Below are positions 8,498 to 18,027 of a stretch of 64,000 nt of DNA, piece after piece. Under the pieces are notes generated by a model. The model saw only the letters and a list, made by a program, of their open reading frames with translations. It did no database searches and had not been told where the DNA came from. This DNA is from CADEEN01 sp963738425 (lineage in GTDB: Bacteria; Pseudomonadota; Gammaproteobacteria; Burkholderiales; Burkholderiaceae_C), in contig CAVTWT010000007.1 in assembly GCA_963738425.1 (NCBI GenBank), positions 62,001-126,000 of the forward strand, read 5' to 3'. The position numbers and the translations under genes are program-made. Numbering within the stretch: position 1 is the stretch's first letter; every line of letters begins with the position of its first letter.

Positions 8498-9529
8498 TCA
8501 ATCTTCCCGCGTGCCGAGCAGGCCTTTGGGCCGGAAGATCAGGATCAGCACCAGCAGCAGATAGGGCAGGATCGGCGCCGCCTGCGCGAGCGTGATCTTG
8601 GCGATCGAATACAGCGCGTCACCGGGCGCGATGCTCCAGCCCCAGCGCGCCACGAGGTCGGCGAACGACTTGTCCACCGTCAGCGGCAGCGTCTGCAGCA
8701 GGCCGATGACCAGCGAGCCGACGAAGGCACCGGCCAGCGAACCGAGGCCGCCGACGACGACGACGACGAAGATGATCGAGCCGACGATCGCCGCCATCGA
8801 CGGCTCGGTGACGAAGGTCATGCCGCCGACGACGCCGGCCAGCCCGGCCAGCGCACAGCCGCTGCCGAACACCAGCATGAACACGCGCGGCACGTTGTGG
8901 CCGAGCGACTCGACCATCTCCGGGTGCGTCAGCGCGGCCTGGATGACGAGGCCGATGCGCGTGCGCGTCAGCAGCAGCCACAGCGCCAGCAGCATCGCCA
9001 CCGCCACCACCATCATGAAAAAGCGTGTGGCCGGAAAGGTCGAGCAACTCGCTGCAACACCGCCGACGGTGGCGCTGCAGCGTGCTGCATCGGCCGCGCC
9101 CCAGGCAAAGCTCCAGCTGTCGCCGACATGGATCAGCGTGAAGGCCGGCCCTTGCAGCAGCGCCGGCGGCTGGAAGGGCACCGACGACAGCCCCCAGATC
9201 AGCTTGACGATCTCGAGCATCACGTAGGACATGCCGAAGGTCACCAGCAGTTCCGGCACATGGCCGAACTTGTGCACCTTGCGCAAGGCGGTGCGCTCGA
9301 AGCCCGCACCCAACAGCCCCACCGCCAGCGGCGCCAGCAGCAGCGCGGGCCAGAAGCCGATCACGCTCGACAGGGTGTAGCCGATGTAGGCGCCGACCAT
9401 GTAGAAGCTGGCGTGCGCGAAGTTGAGCACGCCCATCATGCTGAAGATCAGCGTCAGGCCGGAGCTGAGCATGAACAGCAGCAGCCCGGCGCTGATGCCG
9501 TTGAGCACGTTGATCAGGAACTGGTCCAC
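8498..9529 (-). CDS. livH: Branched-chain amino acid-type ABC transporter, permease LivH
   Basis: 343-residue membrane protein. The N-terminal LNGISAGLLLFMLSSGLTLI segment, the VLNFAHASFYMVGAY motif and the C-terminal LIFRPKGLLG ending are diagnostic for LivH permeases. A periplasmic insert of roughly 40 residues (about 133-170, with several Cys and Ala) is longer than in Escherichia coli LivH. It forms the channel with LivM. It lies 30 bases downstream of the binding-protein gene in the same direction, so all five liv genes appear to be one transcription unit, interrupted by the hairpin repeat before livM. Confidence 0.92.
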   Translation of the reverse strand: MDQFLINVLNGISAGLLLFMLSSGLTLIFSMMGVLNFAHASFYMVGAYIGYTLSSVIGFWPALLLAPLAVGLLGAGFERTALRKVHKFGHVPELLVTFGMSYVMLEIVKLIWGLSSVPFQPPALLQGPAFTLIHVGDSWSFAWGAADAARCSATVGGVAASCSTFPATRFFMMVVAVAMLLALWLLLTRTRIGLVIQAALTHPEMVESLGHNVPRVFMLVFGSGCALAGLAGVVGGMTFVTEPSMAAIVGSIIFVVVVVGGLGSLAGAFVGSLVIGLLQTLPLTVDKSFADLVARWGWSIAPGDALYSIAKITLAQAAPILPYLLLVLILIFRPKGLLGTRED

Positions 9530-9559
9530 GTCCAGTCCTCATGCCGACCAGAAGTCAGC

Positions 9560-10807
9560 TCAGCCGGGTCTTTTCATCTGACACGACGTCGGTGTCGAAG
9601 ACACATACGGCTCGTACGTCTTGATGACGCGGAAGTTGTGACCGGTGTTCTCCACGCTGTAGTCAAGCGGCGCCTTGTCGGCCTTCTGCCATTGCTGGAT
9701 GTACACCGTCTGCTGCAACTGGTGGTCGGCCTTGCGCATCGTCACCTCGCCGTTCAGGCTCTTCACCGACAGGCCTTCCATCGCTGCGGCCACCTTGGCC
9801 GGGTCGATGCTCTTGGCCTTGGCCATCGCGCCAGACAGCAGCGCGTAGGCGTGATAGACCTGCGCCGTGTAGAAGTCGTCGTTGAACTTGGCCTTGTACG
9901 CATCCATCAACTTGCGCGTCTCGGGCGAGACGCCGTACGGGAACACGCTGACCTGGTAGACGCGGCCGGCGGCGTTGGCGCCCATGGCCGTGGGCGTGCC
10001 GGACACACCGGCGTAGTAGGTGTAGAACTTGGCGGTCAGGCCACCGTCGTTGGCGGCCTTGATCAACAACGTGAGGTCGCTCGACCAGTTGCCGGTGACC
10101 ACCGTGTCGGCGCCGGAGGCCTTGATCTTGGCGATGTAGGGCGCGAAGTCGCGCGTCTGCGCCAGCGGCGTCAGGTCTTCGCCGACGATCTGCACGTCGG
10201 GCCGCTTCTTGGCCAGGTTTTCCTTGGCGAACTTCGCCACCTGATGGCCGTGCGCGTAGTTCTGATTGATGAGGTAGACCTTCTTGATGTCGGTCTGGTC
10301 CTTCATGAAGGTGGAAAGCGCCTCCATCTTCATCGAGGTGTCGGCGTCCATGCGGAAGTGCCAGTAGCTGCACTTGCTGTTGGTGAGGTCGGGATCGACC
10401 GCCGCGTAGTTGACGAACAGCACTTCCTTGCCGGGGTTGCGCTCGTTGTACTTGTTGAGGAAGTCGATGATCGCGGTGGCTGGGCCGGTGCCGGTGCCCT
10501 GGAAGACGTAGCGGATGCCCTGGTCGATTGCAGCCTGCAACGCGTTGACGGTTTCCTGCGGCGACAGCTTGTTGTCGAACGAGACGATCTCGAACTTCAC
10601 GCCCGCCGGGTTGCTCTTGTTGAAATGCTCGGCGAAGAACTGGAAGCTCTTCAACTGGTTCTGGCCGGTGGCGGCGGTCAGGCCCGTGAGGGCATCGATC
10701 CACGCCACCTTGACGGTCTGGCCGGACTGCGCATGCGCGCTGCCGCAAGCCAGTGCCGCCGCGGCGGCCAGGGAAAGGATCAACTTGCGCGACGGGGTCG
10801 ATGTCAT
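9560..10807 (-). CDS. livK: Periplasmic substrate-binding protein of the Liv-type ABC transporter
   Basis: 415-residue binding protein, type I periplasmic fold. The N terminus has a clear Sec signal peptide ending SAHAQS (cleavage near residue 26), then VKVAWIDALTGL, where this class contacts the ligand. The ATG at 10807 has AGGAGA seven bases upstream; a longer reading upstream of it shows no family similarity. LivK-type proteins bind branched-chain amino acids, amides, urea or aromatic and dicarboxylic acids. The neighbouring acyl-CoA ligase on the same strand suggests an organic acid rather than an amino acid, but this is inference. Confidence 0.9.
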   Translation of the reverse strand: MTSTPSRKLILSLAAAAALACGSAHAQSGQTVKVAWIDALTGLTAATGQNQLKSFQFFAEHFNKSNPAGVKFEIVSFDNKLSPQETVNALQAAIDQGIRYVFQGTGTGPATAIIDFLNKYNERNPGKEVLFVNYAAVDPDLTNSKCSYWHFRMDADTSMKMEALSTFMKDQTDIKKVYLINQNYAHGHQVAKFAKENLAKKRPDVQIVGEDLTPLAQTRDFAPYIAKIKASGADTVVTGNWSSDLTLLIKAANDGGLTAKFYTYYAGVSGTPTAMGANAAGRVYQVSVFPYGVSPETRKLMDAYKAKFNDDFYTAQVYHAYALLSGAMAKAKSIDPAKVAAAMEGLSVKSLNGEVTMRKADHQLQQTVYIQQWQKADKAPLDYSVENTGHNFRVIKTYEPYVSSTPTSCQMKRPG

Positions 10808-10922
10808 TGGGTGTCTCCTGCGGTAGCGGTGCTGCGACCGCGGCACGTTAACGGATCGCCGATGCCCCAACGCAGAGGGACTACCCCGAAGGCGGATCAA
10901 TACCCCTGTCGCCGAGGTGACA

Positions 10923-12551
<1,629 letters not shown>

Positions 12552-12661
12552 CAAGGTCTCCTCGTGGTGTTCGTGCCAGTATCGAAACGGCGCGCCGCCT
12601 GTCAAAGCGTGATTGCCCTGACCCGGCGCAGGCCGGCGCGGCAAGGGACAATACACGCCTC

Positions 12662-14135
12662 GTGAACGCCCCTGAAACCCTTCCCCCCCGGCTCGTGCCC
12701 GCATGGCGCGACGCCAGCTTCCTGCAAGCGCTGGGCCCGGCGTTCGGCACCGAACTGCCGCCGCGCGCCGTGGCCGAACCCGCCTGGGTGGCGCGCAGCG
12801 AATCGCTGGCGGCGCAGCTCGGCCTGGACGATTGGCTGCGAACGCCGTCGGCGCTGGCACGTGCTCGCCGGCAACCAGGTGCCTGACGGGCGTGCGGCCC
12901 TTCGCCTCGGTCTATTCCGGCCACCAGTTCGGCGTCTGGGCCGGACAGTTGGGCGACGGCCGCGCGCTGCTGCTCGGCGAGATCGACACCCCTGCCGGCG
13001 CGATGGAAGTGCAGTTGAAAGGCAGCGGCCTGACGCCCTACTCGCGCATGGGCGACGGCCGTGCGGTGCTGCGCTCGTCGATCCGCGAGTTCCTGTGCTC
13101 GGAGGCGATGCACGCCCTGGGCATCCCGACCACGCGCGCGCTGGCCGTGATCGCCTCGCCGCAGCCGGTGCGGCGCGAGACGATGGAGACGCGCCGCGGT
13201 GGTGACACGCGTCGCGCCCTCGTTCCTGCGCTTCGGGCACTTCGAACACTTTGCGCACACGGCGCAGGACGAGCCGTCGCTGAAGCGCTTGCTCGACGCG
13301 ACGACGCAGCGCTACTTCCCCGGCACAGGCGGCCCGGCCGCGCTGCTCGAAGAAGTGGCACGCCGCACCGCGCGGCTGATCGCGCAGTGGCAGCTCGTCG
13401 GCTTTTGTCATGGCGTGATGAACACCGACAACATGTCCTTGCTCGGTCTGACCATCGACTACGGACCGTTCGGCTTTCTGGATGCATTCGACCCGATGCA
13501 CGTCTGCAACCACAGCGACGACCAGGGCCGCTACGCCTACGCGCGGCAGCCGAGCGTCGCCTTCTGGAACCTGCATGCGCTGGCGCAGGCGCTGCTGCCG
13601 CTGGTCGAAGGCCCGAAGGAAGCGGCCTCCGAGCAACTGCTCGCCGCACTCGAACCGTACAAGGCCGAGTTCGCGGCGGCGATGGTCGGCGGCCTGCGCG
13701 CCAAGCTCGGCCTGGTGGCCGAACACGAAGACGACGCGGCGCTGGCCGACGACCTGCTGAAGCTGATGGCCGAAGACCGCGCCGACTTCACGATCACCTG
13801 GCGGCGCATGAGCGATCTGGCGGCCGCACGCGACTGCTTCATGCAGCGCGACAAGTTCGACGCCTGGGCCGAACGCTACCGTGCGCGCCTGGCGCTCGAA
13901 AGCAGCGACGACAGCGACACGAACCGCCCGCATGCACCGCGCCAACCCGAAGTTCGTGCTGCGAAACCATCTGGCGCAAACCGCGATCGAATCCGCGCAG
14001 CAAGGCGACTATTCGGAAACGCAGCGCCTGCTGAAAGTTCTCGAGCGCCCCTACGACGAACAACCGGAAAACGAAGCCGACGCCGGCTTCCCGCCCACCT
14101 GGGCCACTCAACTCGAAGTCTCCTGCTCCTCATGA
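12662..14135 (+). CDS. selO: Protein adenylyltransferase SelO (YdiU/UPF0061; four frame breaks)
   Basis: A pseudokinase-fold enzyme that transfers AMP to Ser, Thr or Tyr of target proteins, linked to redox homeostasis. Conserved parts are spread over shifted frames: SGHQFGVWAGQLGDGRALLLGE, VQLKGSGLTPYSRMGDG, SSIREFLCSEAM, HGVMNTDNMS with IDYGPFGF, and ANPKFVLRNHLAQ near the end. The GTG at 12662 is the start. Extra bases at about 12854, 12891, 13192 and 13927-13929 break the frame; removing one base at each restores the family sequence. The total of about 490 residues fits the family. The stop overlaps the msrB start as ATGA, so an oxidised-protein repair enzyme is coupled to it. I read the breaks as probable sequencing errors. 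Confidence 0.88.
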
Positions 14136-14555
14136 CGACACACGACCACGACGACCCGCGCTACCCGGTGAAGAAAACCGACGAAGCAGTGGCGCAAGGA
14201 ACTCTCGCCGATGCAGTACGAAGTGGCGCGCCACGCCGCCACAGAGCGGCCGTTCAGCGGCGCCTACTGGGACCATTGGGATGACGGCAAGTACAAATGC
14301 GTCGGCTGCGGCGAGGCGCTGTTCGAGTCGAAGACCAAGTTCGACGCCGGCTGCGGCTGGCCGAGCTACAGCGAGGCGGTCAACGCCGAGGTCATCGAGC
14401 GCATCCGCGACGTGAGCCACGGCATGGTGCGCGTTGAAGTGCGCTGCAAGAAGTGCGGCTCCCACCTCGGCCATGTCTTCCCCGACGGGCCGGAACCGAC
14501 CGGCGAGCGCTTCTGCATCAACTCGGCCGCGATCGACTTCGACAAAAACAGATGA
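14132..14555 (+). CDS. msrB: Peptide-methionine (R)-S-oxide reductase MsrB (one frame break)
   Basis: About 140 residues once an extra G at 14186 is removed (gaaGcag; the family reads DEQWRKELSP here). It has the two zinc-binding pairs CVGCGE and CKKCGSHLGH, and the catalytic Cys in RFCINS. It reduces the R form of methionine sulfoxide in proteins. ATG 14132 overlaps the selO stop, and the msrB stop overlaps the yciB start, both as ATGA, so three proteins are translationally coupled. It is a free-standing MsrB; no MsrA domain is fused. Confidence 0.92.
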
Positions 14556-15184
14556 AACTGCTGTTCGACTTCCTGCCGATCATCCTGTTCTTCGTCGCCT
14601 TCAAGTTCGCCGACGCGAACAAGGCAGCGGCCGCGGCGTTCGCGACCAGCCACTTCGGCTTCATGGTCTCCGGCGGCATCGTCGGCCCCGAAGAAGCGCC
14701 GGTGCTGCTGGCCACGGTGGTCGTCGTCATCGCCACCTTGGCGCAAGTGGCCTGGCTGCTGGCGCGCGGCAAGAAGATCGACATGATCCTGTGGGTCAGC
14801 CTGGCGCTGGTCGTGGTCATGGGCGGCCTGACGATCTGGCTGCACAGCGAGACCTTCATCAAGTGGAAGCCGACGCTGCTGTACTGGGTGATGGCCGGCG
14901 CACTGCTGGTCGCGTGGCTGGGCTGGCGCAAGAACCTGATCCGCACGCTGCTCGGCGAGCAACTGACCTTGCCCGAGCCGATCTGGCAGCGCCTGAACTG
15001 GGCCTGGGCCACCTTCTTTGCGCTGATGGGCGCGCTCAACCTGTGGGTGGCCTACAGCTTCGCGACGCCGACCTGGGTCAACTTCAAGCTCTTCGGCATC
15101 ATGGGCATGCTGTTCGTGTTCGCGCTCGGCCAGGGCCTGTACCTGAGCCGCTACATCAGTGACGACGAGAAGGAAGAGCGCTAG
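14552..15184 (+). CDS. yciB: Inner membrane-spanning protein YciB (septation protein A family)
   Basis: 210 residues with about five hydrophobic segments, starting MKLLFDFLPIILFFVAFK, the typical start of YciB/IspZ proteins. SETFIKWKPTLLYW and the C-terminal WVNFKLFGIMGMLFVFALGQ are family hallmarks. YciB is reported to link cell division and envelope synthesis machinery at the inner membrane. The ATG at 14552 overlaps the msrB stop. A longer upstream reading exists but has no family similarity. Confidence 0.92.
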   Translation: MKLLFDFLPIILFFVAFKFADANKAAAAAFATSHFGFMVSGGIVGPEEAPVLLATVVVVIATLAQVAWLLARGKKIDMILWVSLALVVVMGGLTIWLHSETFIKWKPTLLYWVMAGALLVAWLGWRKNLIRTLLGEQLTLPEPIWQRLNWAWATFFALMGALNLWVAYSFATPTWVNFKLFGIMGMLFVFALGQGLYLSRYISDDEKEER

Positions 15185-15186
15185 CC

Positions 15187-15467
15187 ATGACGCCAAGGCG
15201 TCACTGCAGAACGTTTGCAAGAGGTGTTGCAACAAGCACTCGTCGCCCACCGCGCTCGAAGTGCAGGACGACAGCCACCTGCACGCCGGCCACGCCGGTG
15301 CCCGCGAGGGCCGGCATTTCACCGTCCGCGTCGTCAGTGCGGCCTTCAACGGCTTGTCACGCGTGGCCCGCCATCGCCTCGTTTATGATGCGGCGCGCAC
15401 GCTGATCGCCGAGGGCATCCACGCGTTGGCCATCGAGGCCCGCACGCCCACCGAAGCGCAGCGCTGA
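15187..15467 (+). CDS. bolA: BolA family protein (N-terminal frame uncertain)
   Basis: The C-terminal two thirds read clearly as BolA: LEVQDDSHLHAGHAGAREG, then FTVRVVS and HRLVYDA, with the conserved His residues. BolA proteins work with monothiol glutaredoxins in iron-sulfur cluster handling or act in stress-linked shape control. The N-terminal part (RLQEVLQQAL, coded near 15212) is in another frame, joined by removing a G near 15242, and the first ten codons do not fit any single frame. ATG 15187, three bases after the yciB stop, is the best start. The neighbours (SelO, MsrB, parvulin) suit a stress role. Confidence 0.78.
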
Positions 15468-15535
15468 CACCGCACATCGACTCACAGACGGTCGCACAGT
15501 GCGGCCCCATCCGAGTCTCGAAAGGCCCCACCCCC

Positions 15536-16341
15536 ATGTTTCAGAAGTCTTTTGCCGCGCTGGCCGTGGCCCTTGTGTTCTCAGGCGCAGCGCTTGCGCA
15601 GAACATCGCCATCGTCAACGGCAAACCGGTGCCCAAGGCGCGCGCCGACCTGCTGATGCAGCAGGCCACGCGCGGCGGCCAACAGCCGGCCACGCCGGAG
15701 ATGGAAACACGCGTCAAGGAAGAAGCCGTCGTGCGCGAAATCTTTGCGCAGGAAGCCGAGAAGCGCGGCATGGCCGCCAACCCCGAGTTCCGCCAGCAGA
15801 TGGAACTGGCCCGCCAGACGCTGCTGATCCGACAGCTGTTCACCGACTACCAGAAGAAGAACCCGATCACCGACGCCGAAGCGCAGGCCGAGTACGACAA
15901 GGTCAAGGCCCAGGCGCTCAGCCGGCGGCGGCACCGAGTACCGGGCTCGCCACATCCTGGTCGAGAAGGAAGACGAAGCCGTCAAGCTGATCGCGGCGAT
16001 CAAGGGTGGCGCCAAGTTCGAAGACCTTGCCAAGAAGAGCAGCAAGGACACCGGCAGTGCGCAGAACGGCGGCGACCTCGACTTCGCCAAGCCCGACGCC
16101 TACGTGCCCGAGTTCGGCAAGGCCATGACCGCGCTGAAGAAGGGCGAGATGAGCGCGCCGGTGAAGAGCCAGTTCGGCTACCACATCATCAAGCTCGAAG
16201 ACACGCGCGAAGCGAAGTTCCCGCCGCTTCGCCGAAGTCAAGCCGCAGGTCATGCAGCGCCTGGAGCAGGCCAAGATCACGGCGTTCCAGGAGACGCTGC
16301 GCAAGGCGGCGAAGACGGACTTCAAGTTTGCGGGGCAGTAG
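15536..16341 (+). CDS. Periplasmic parvulin-type peptidyl-prolyl isomerase (two frame breaks)
   Basis: The N-terminal signal peptide ends ALAQN, followed by a SurA-like chaperone segment and one parvulin domain (YRARHILVEKED, NGGDLDFAKPDAYVPEFG, FGYHIIKLEDTR). The last frame reads FAEVKPQVMQRLEQAK and stops at TAG 16339-16341. Extra C at 15917 and at 16227 split the gene; without them the protein is about 268 residues, a normal size for this betaproteobacterial PpiC family. It would help fold outer-membrane or periplasmic proteins. It is the last gene before a strong terminator. Confidence 0.88.
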
Positions 16342-16366
16342 CCGCTGAGCCGAAGTCGCGCCAGAC

Positions 16367-16401
16367 AAAAGCCCGCACGGTGTTTGCCGTGCGGGCTTTT
16401 T
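16367..16401 (+). terminator. Rho-independent terminator after the parvulin gene
   Basis: The stem GCCCGCACGG / CCGTGCGGGC with loop TGTTTG, preceded by A and followed by a T run, lies 26 bases after the parvulin stop. It should end transcription of selO-msrB-yciB-bolA-parvulin and marks the left border of the integron-like island. Confidence 0.9.
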
Positions 16402-16614
16402 CATTGGGGCCGAGAACGGGCTGGTCAGGCGAAAAGGCCTGGCCGGCAATCGGTGGCGGCTGCGTCTTTTCACGATTGCAATAGGTACGGTGTTGTCCCG
16501 CACGCGCTCAAGGAAGTGCTGTCGCGCCTATTTTTTTTGTGTTCGATTCGGCCATGACGCTAAAAAACTTTCCTGCATACACCGAATTTTGCGGTCTAGA
16601 ACACGTTATGCGTC

Positions 16615-17077
16615 ATGAGTAGCTCTGCCGACCCTAATGCCAAGGTCCTGTTCCGCGTGCCGGAAGAGGACGGCAGTGCGCAAGTTGAGACGCTCTGGGC
16701 TGTCTTGGAGGCGACCAATACCAAATTGACAATTCACCGTTCTATGCGTACGCGGTGTCTTGGCAGGACGTGGTCTATGCGCCGTACGATACAAGCGAAG
16801 AGTTGCTACGTTTGAACGAGCTGTGCGCAAATCTGGAAACCGAACAGTACGCGTGTTCTTTGAAGAACCTCAACAACCGGGAAACTTTCCAGACAAGGTG
16901 CTCAACGGACTACTGGCGCTTGGCTGTAGCTACGAAGGCGCCAACCGCAAGTACATCTCCATCAATATTCCCGCTGCAGCCAGTTTGAGCGACGTTGGCG
17001 CATATTTAACCGAGAGTTCAGTTCAGTGGGAGCATGCTGACCCAACCTACGCTGAAGTTCATGGGCATGACGCATAA
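16615..17077 (+). CDS. DUF4265 family protein, integron cassette gene 1 (two frame breaks)
   Basis: A protein of about 154 residues. It reads KVLFRVPEEDGSAQVETLWA, then in the next frame DNSPFYAYAVSWQDVVYAPYD, then in a third frame FERAVRKSGNRTVRVFFEE and later SYEGANRKYISINIP. The order matches the DUF4265 pattern (KVLF..., ETLWA..., DN-PFYA..., sGnrTvRv). Frame changes near 16735 and 16805 each need one added base. The start is four bases after the GTTATGC cassette boundary, and the TAA stop lies inside the attC left core, as is common for cassette genes. Its biochemical role is unknown. It would be transcribed from outside or from a promoter upstream of 16605. Confidence 0.75.
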
Positions 17078-17129
17078 CCCGTTGTTGCAGCCGACCGCCT
17101 TCGGCGGAGGCTGAACGCCAATGTTGGGC
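17072..17129 (+). other. attC recombination site 1
   Basis: 58 bases with the canonical layout: R'' GCATAAC (17072-17078), 5-base spacer, L'' GTTGCAGCC (17084-17092), a central hairpin arm with a TTC loop, L' GGCTGAAC (17109-17116), 6-base spacer, R' GTTGGGC (17123-17129). L'' equals the complement of L' plus one extra G at 17087, the extrahelical base that sets strand choice in attC sites. R' fits the GTTRRRY consensus. Confidence 0.87.
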
Positions 17130-17142
17130 AGCGGAGTAGCAC

Positions 17143-17455
17143 ATGCGCGTAGGTGTCAGTCGGTTGGTGGCTCTTGGTCAGCTTCCGGATGAGGCGTTGG
17201 CCGAAGTCGCGCACTTGCAGACATTCGAATCCGCGCTCGCGCAAATCGAATCGCCCGTCACCGGCGAAGAGGCGCTATGCACTCTTGTCGGTCTTCCCAT
17301 CCGATGAATCCAGTTGCTTCGGCTTAGCTTGGTCGGTTCTACATTTGATTGAGACCGCACCGGGCTGGCCCTTGGCTCACGCGAGACTGTACGCGGCGAA
17401 TCCTTGGGTTCGCTCAATGCTTGAGCGCGCAGCGTCAACGGGCTCAGGAGCGTGA
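17143..17455 (+). CDS. Small protein of unknown function, integron cassette gene 2 (one frame break)
   Basis: About 103 residues if one extra C at 17275 (gcgCtat) is removed. It starts MRVGVSRLVALGQLPDEALAEV and ends WVRSMLERAASTGSGA; a central part reads FGLAWSVLHLIETAPGWP. No transmembrane segment or signal peptide is seen, and the composition suggests a small, soluble, mostly helical protein. I do not recognise the family. It lies 14 bases after the attC boundary and stops eight bases before the next attC, so it fills its cassette. The gene could act in host defence or stress, as cassette genes often do, but there is no direct sign of this. Confidence 0.65.
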
Positions 17456-17462
17456 GCGCGCT

Positions 17463-17519
17463 GCCCAAGCTTTTGTTGCAGCGGACGGCTTCGCCGCCCG
17501 CTGAGCGCGAACGTCAGCC
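17463..17519 (+). other. attC recombination site 2 (degenerate right core)
   Basis: 57 bases with the same geometry as site 1: R'' GCCCAAG (17463-17469), 5-base spacer, L'' GTTGCAGCG (17475-17483), GC-rich central arm with a TTCG loop, L' CGCTGAGC (17499-17506), 6-base spacer, R' GTCAGCC (17513-17519). L'' again carries an extra G. R' departs from GTTRRRY (GTC for GTT), so recombination at this site may be weak or lost. Confidence 0.75.
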
Positions 17520-17521
17520 GC

Positions 17522-17847
17522 TCAGAACCGACCCAAGCGACTTCCCGGCTCTTGCTTCGACGGAGACATCCTGGCACCCGGATTCGCAGCCATGGGCGCG
17601 ACCGCCTCCAACTCAAGAATCAGATCGTCGATGTGATCGAGGAAGACACCCCGGCTCACGTGCGGGCTCCCCGTGATCAGGTCCGAAGCCTGCTTGGCGA
17701 GGACTTCATGGCCAGTCTGCGCGCCCAACGTCGAACTTCGCAGTAAGCCAGTAGCGCCAATCGCCCCAAGTCATTCTGCCGCCGGGCATGCCGCAAGTCG
17801 GCAAGCAGATCCTCAAGGCCAATTTGCAGACTGTGTTGTGAGGTCAT
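17522..17847 (-). CDS. Hypothetical protein next to attC 2 (one frame break)
   Basis: On the reverse strand a readable protein of about 108 residues begins MTSQHSLQIGLEDLLADLRHA, continues NDLGRLALLAYCEVRRWA, then after a frame break near 17720 reads TGHEVLAKQASDLI, VSRGVFLDHIDDLILELE, and ends near 17522. It looks soluble and helical, with many charged residues. The family is not recognised. It points against the cassette direction and ends three bases from attC 2; it may be a third, reversed cassette lacking its own attC or an unrelated resident gene. A start at 17862 is also possible. Confidence 0.5.
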
Positions 17848-18027
17848 GGTGCAGCGCAGCATGAGATCCGCGACTGACGCGCCACTGACGCAACTCGCAT
17901 TGTTCGACGCAGCGCGCTGCACCGTCGCAAGCCAGGCCCGTGGGCGGCATGGCGCCGGGGCGATTTCTGGTACTCCAGCATGAGCCCTGGCGCCGTGCCG
18001 CCCTCGGGCCCCGCGCAGACCGATGCC

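Larger units (their letters stand above)
16605..17519 (+). mobile_element. Two-cassette integron-derived array without integrase (attC cluster)
   Basis: Two gene-sized units follow each other, each ending in an attC-like site. The first begins with GTTATGC at 16605 and its attC opens with the exact reverse complement GCATAAC at 17072. The second begins with GTTGGGC at 17123 and its attC opens with GCCCAAG at 17463, one mismatch from the complement. This pairing of cassette start with its own attC is the expected mark of a recombined integron cassette. Both genes start within 20 bases of the cassette boundary and stop at or just before the attC. No integrase gene or attI site is seen in the window, so this is a cluster of attC sites lacking integrase. 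Base composition is less GC-rich than the flanks. Confidence 0.82.

Noticed and set aside
12662..14135. selO as a true pseudogene
   Set aside because: Each break is a single added base, the residues between breaks are fully conserved, and neighbouring genes show the same kind of breaks, which favours sequence error.
17520..18027. Possible third attC or an integron integrase near the cassette island
   Set aside because: No further GTTRRRY-ended hairpin with L and R boxes was found up to the efflux gene, and no tyrosine recombinase is coded in the window.
17813..18027. C-terminal extension of the efflux pump past 18028
   Set aside because: The extra residues appear only after a frame break; removing one base gives the family ending and a stop at 18028-18030.
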